A DNA stretch of 7,486 bases, from assembly GCA_945897655.1 (NCBI GenBank), contig CAMDHB010000168.1, positions 1 to 7,486 of the forward strand, in the 5' to 3' direction. The notes under the pieces were generated by a model. It was not told where the DNA came from, did no database searches, and worked only from the letters and a program-made list of their open reading frames with translations. Below are positions 7,053 through 7,486 of this stretch, in pieces (position 1 is the stretch's first letter; each line of letters begins with the position of its first letter). A program made the translations under genes and the position numbers. The stretch is from Pseudorhodobacter antarcticus (GTDB taxonomy: Bacteria > Pseudomonadota > Alphaproteobacteria > Rhodobacterales > Rhodobacteraceae).

Positions 7053-7486
7053 AGGGGTTGGAGAAGAAGGTGCCGGACATCCCCTCGACCCCCGCAGCGC
7101 GGAGGGCGGCGGGGCGCTGTTCCATGCTGTGGGCGATTTGGGTCAGGTGGGGGAAGGCGGTCAGGCGGATGGCGTGAGCGGGGACAAAGGGGAAAGCGGC
7201 GATCCAGCGCAGCAGCATGGCGACATAATAGGTCAGGATCGACGGTTGGTCGGGGCTGAACCAGTGCGGGCGGCGGGCGGCGAGGGCTTCAAACGCGGCA
7301 AGGTCGGTCATGAGCCTGTCATAGGCCACCTGCGACAGGGCCGGGGCCTGCGTCTCGCCCAAGGCGCGGTAGGGGTGGACAAGGTCCATCGCACCTTGAT
7401 GCAGGGCATAATTGGTGCGGAAGTACCAGCTGAGGAACTCGGCCCGGTCGGGTGAGGTGGAGGCGGGGGCAAGGGCGGCGTGGCGG
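7051..7486 (-). CDS. Glutathione S-transferase family protein, C-terminal part (5' end outside window)
   Basis: The reading frame is open from the window edge to a TGA at 7051-7053, giving 144 codons of the C-terminal part. There is an internal ATG at 7389, but in-frame coding clearly continues upstream of it (PDRAEFLSWYFRTNYALHQG), so the real start lies beyond the window. The visible part is all-helical and matches the GST C-terminal domain: WYFRTNYALHQGAMDLVHPY, then a helix around LMTDLAAFEALAARRPHW, then the family-typical PSILTYYVAMLLRWIAAFP where the GST core helix with its N-capping box is expected. The thioredoxin-like glutathione-binding domain is not in the window, so subclass and catalytic residue cannot be read. 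It is the upstream partner of sdaA, 8 bp apart with a shared stop and ribosome-binding site. Whether it is a true transferase or a GST-fold protein of another role is open. Confidence 0.85.
   Translation of the reverse strand, partial: RHAALAPASTSPDRAEFLSWYFRTNYALHQGAMDLVHPYRALGETQAPALSQVAYDRLMTDLAAFEALAARRPHWFSPDQPSILTYYVAMLLRWIAAFPFVPAHAIRLTAFPHLTQIAHSMEQRPAALRAAGVEGMSGTFFSNP

Noticed and set aside
7051..7389. A complete 112-aa gene starting at ATG 7389
   Set aside because: The frame stays open to the window edge, and the upstream residues (WYFRTNYALHQG) are typical GST sequence, so this ATG is internal.

Overview
The window looks like ordinary chromosome from an alphaproteobacterium, most likely Rhodobacterales/Rhodobacteraceae. 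The grounds are the high GC content with strong G/C at third codon positions, a DUF2842 membrane protein directly behind purA, and a large conserved hypothetical protein whose end domains I associate with that order. This placement is a judgement from protein character, not from a search. I see no rRNA or tRNA, no CRISPR array, no insertion sequence or phage gene, and no obviously foreign stretch.

Layout, left to right. Positions 1-165 are a non-coding leader with a possible promoter and a bulged hairpin. Then purA (adenylosuccinate synthetase, +) is followed 11 nt later by a small two-helix DUF2842 protein (+). A hairpin at 1698-1727 closes this pair and also the convergent gene on the other side. 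That gene (1749-3914, -) encodes a 721-residue protein of unknown function: two folded-looking ends joined by about 500 residues of Ala/Pro/Glu/Asp-rich low-complexity sequence. A 143-bp divergent intergenic region separates it from a thiamine diphosphokinase gene (4058-4732, +). The last 71 bp of the kinase gene are also the last 71 bp of a convergent DMT/EamA transporter gene (4662-5591, -). To the right lie L-serine ammonia-lyase (sdaA, 5663-7042, -) and the 3' end of a glutathione S-transferase gene (7051-7486, -), which continues past the window.

How they fit together. purA supplies the first step from IMP to AMP, and thiamine diphosphokinase makes the cofactor ThDP. GST, sdaA and the transporter read as a probable minus-strand operon: the GST stop codon overlaps the sdaA ribosome-binding site, and the transporter starts 71 bp after the sdaA stop. 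SdaA turns serine into pyruvate and ammonia. A link between the transporter and serine or amino-acid traffic is only a neighbourhood inference.

No clear new multi-gene system is visible. The points that most deserve a second look are the two-ended, largely disordered 721-aa protein, the 71-bp convergent coding overlap, the C-terminal cysteine of SdaA, and the hairpin in the purA leader.
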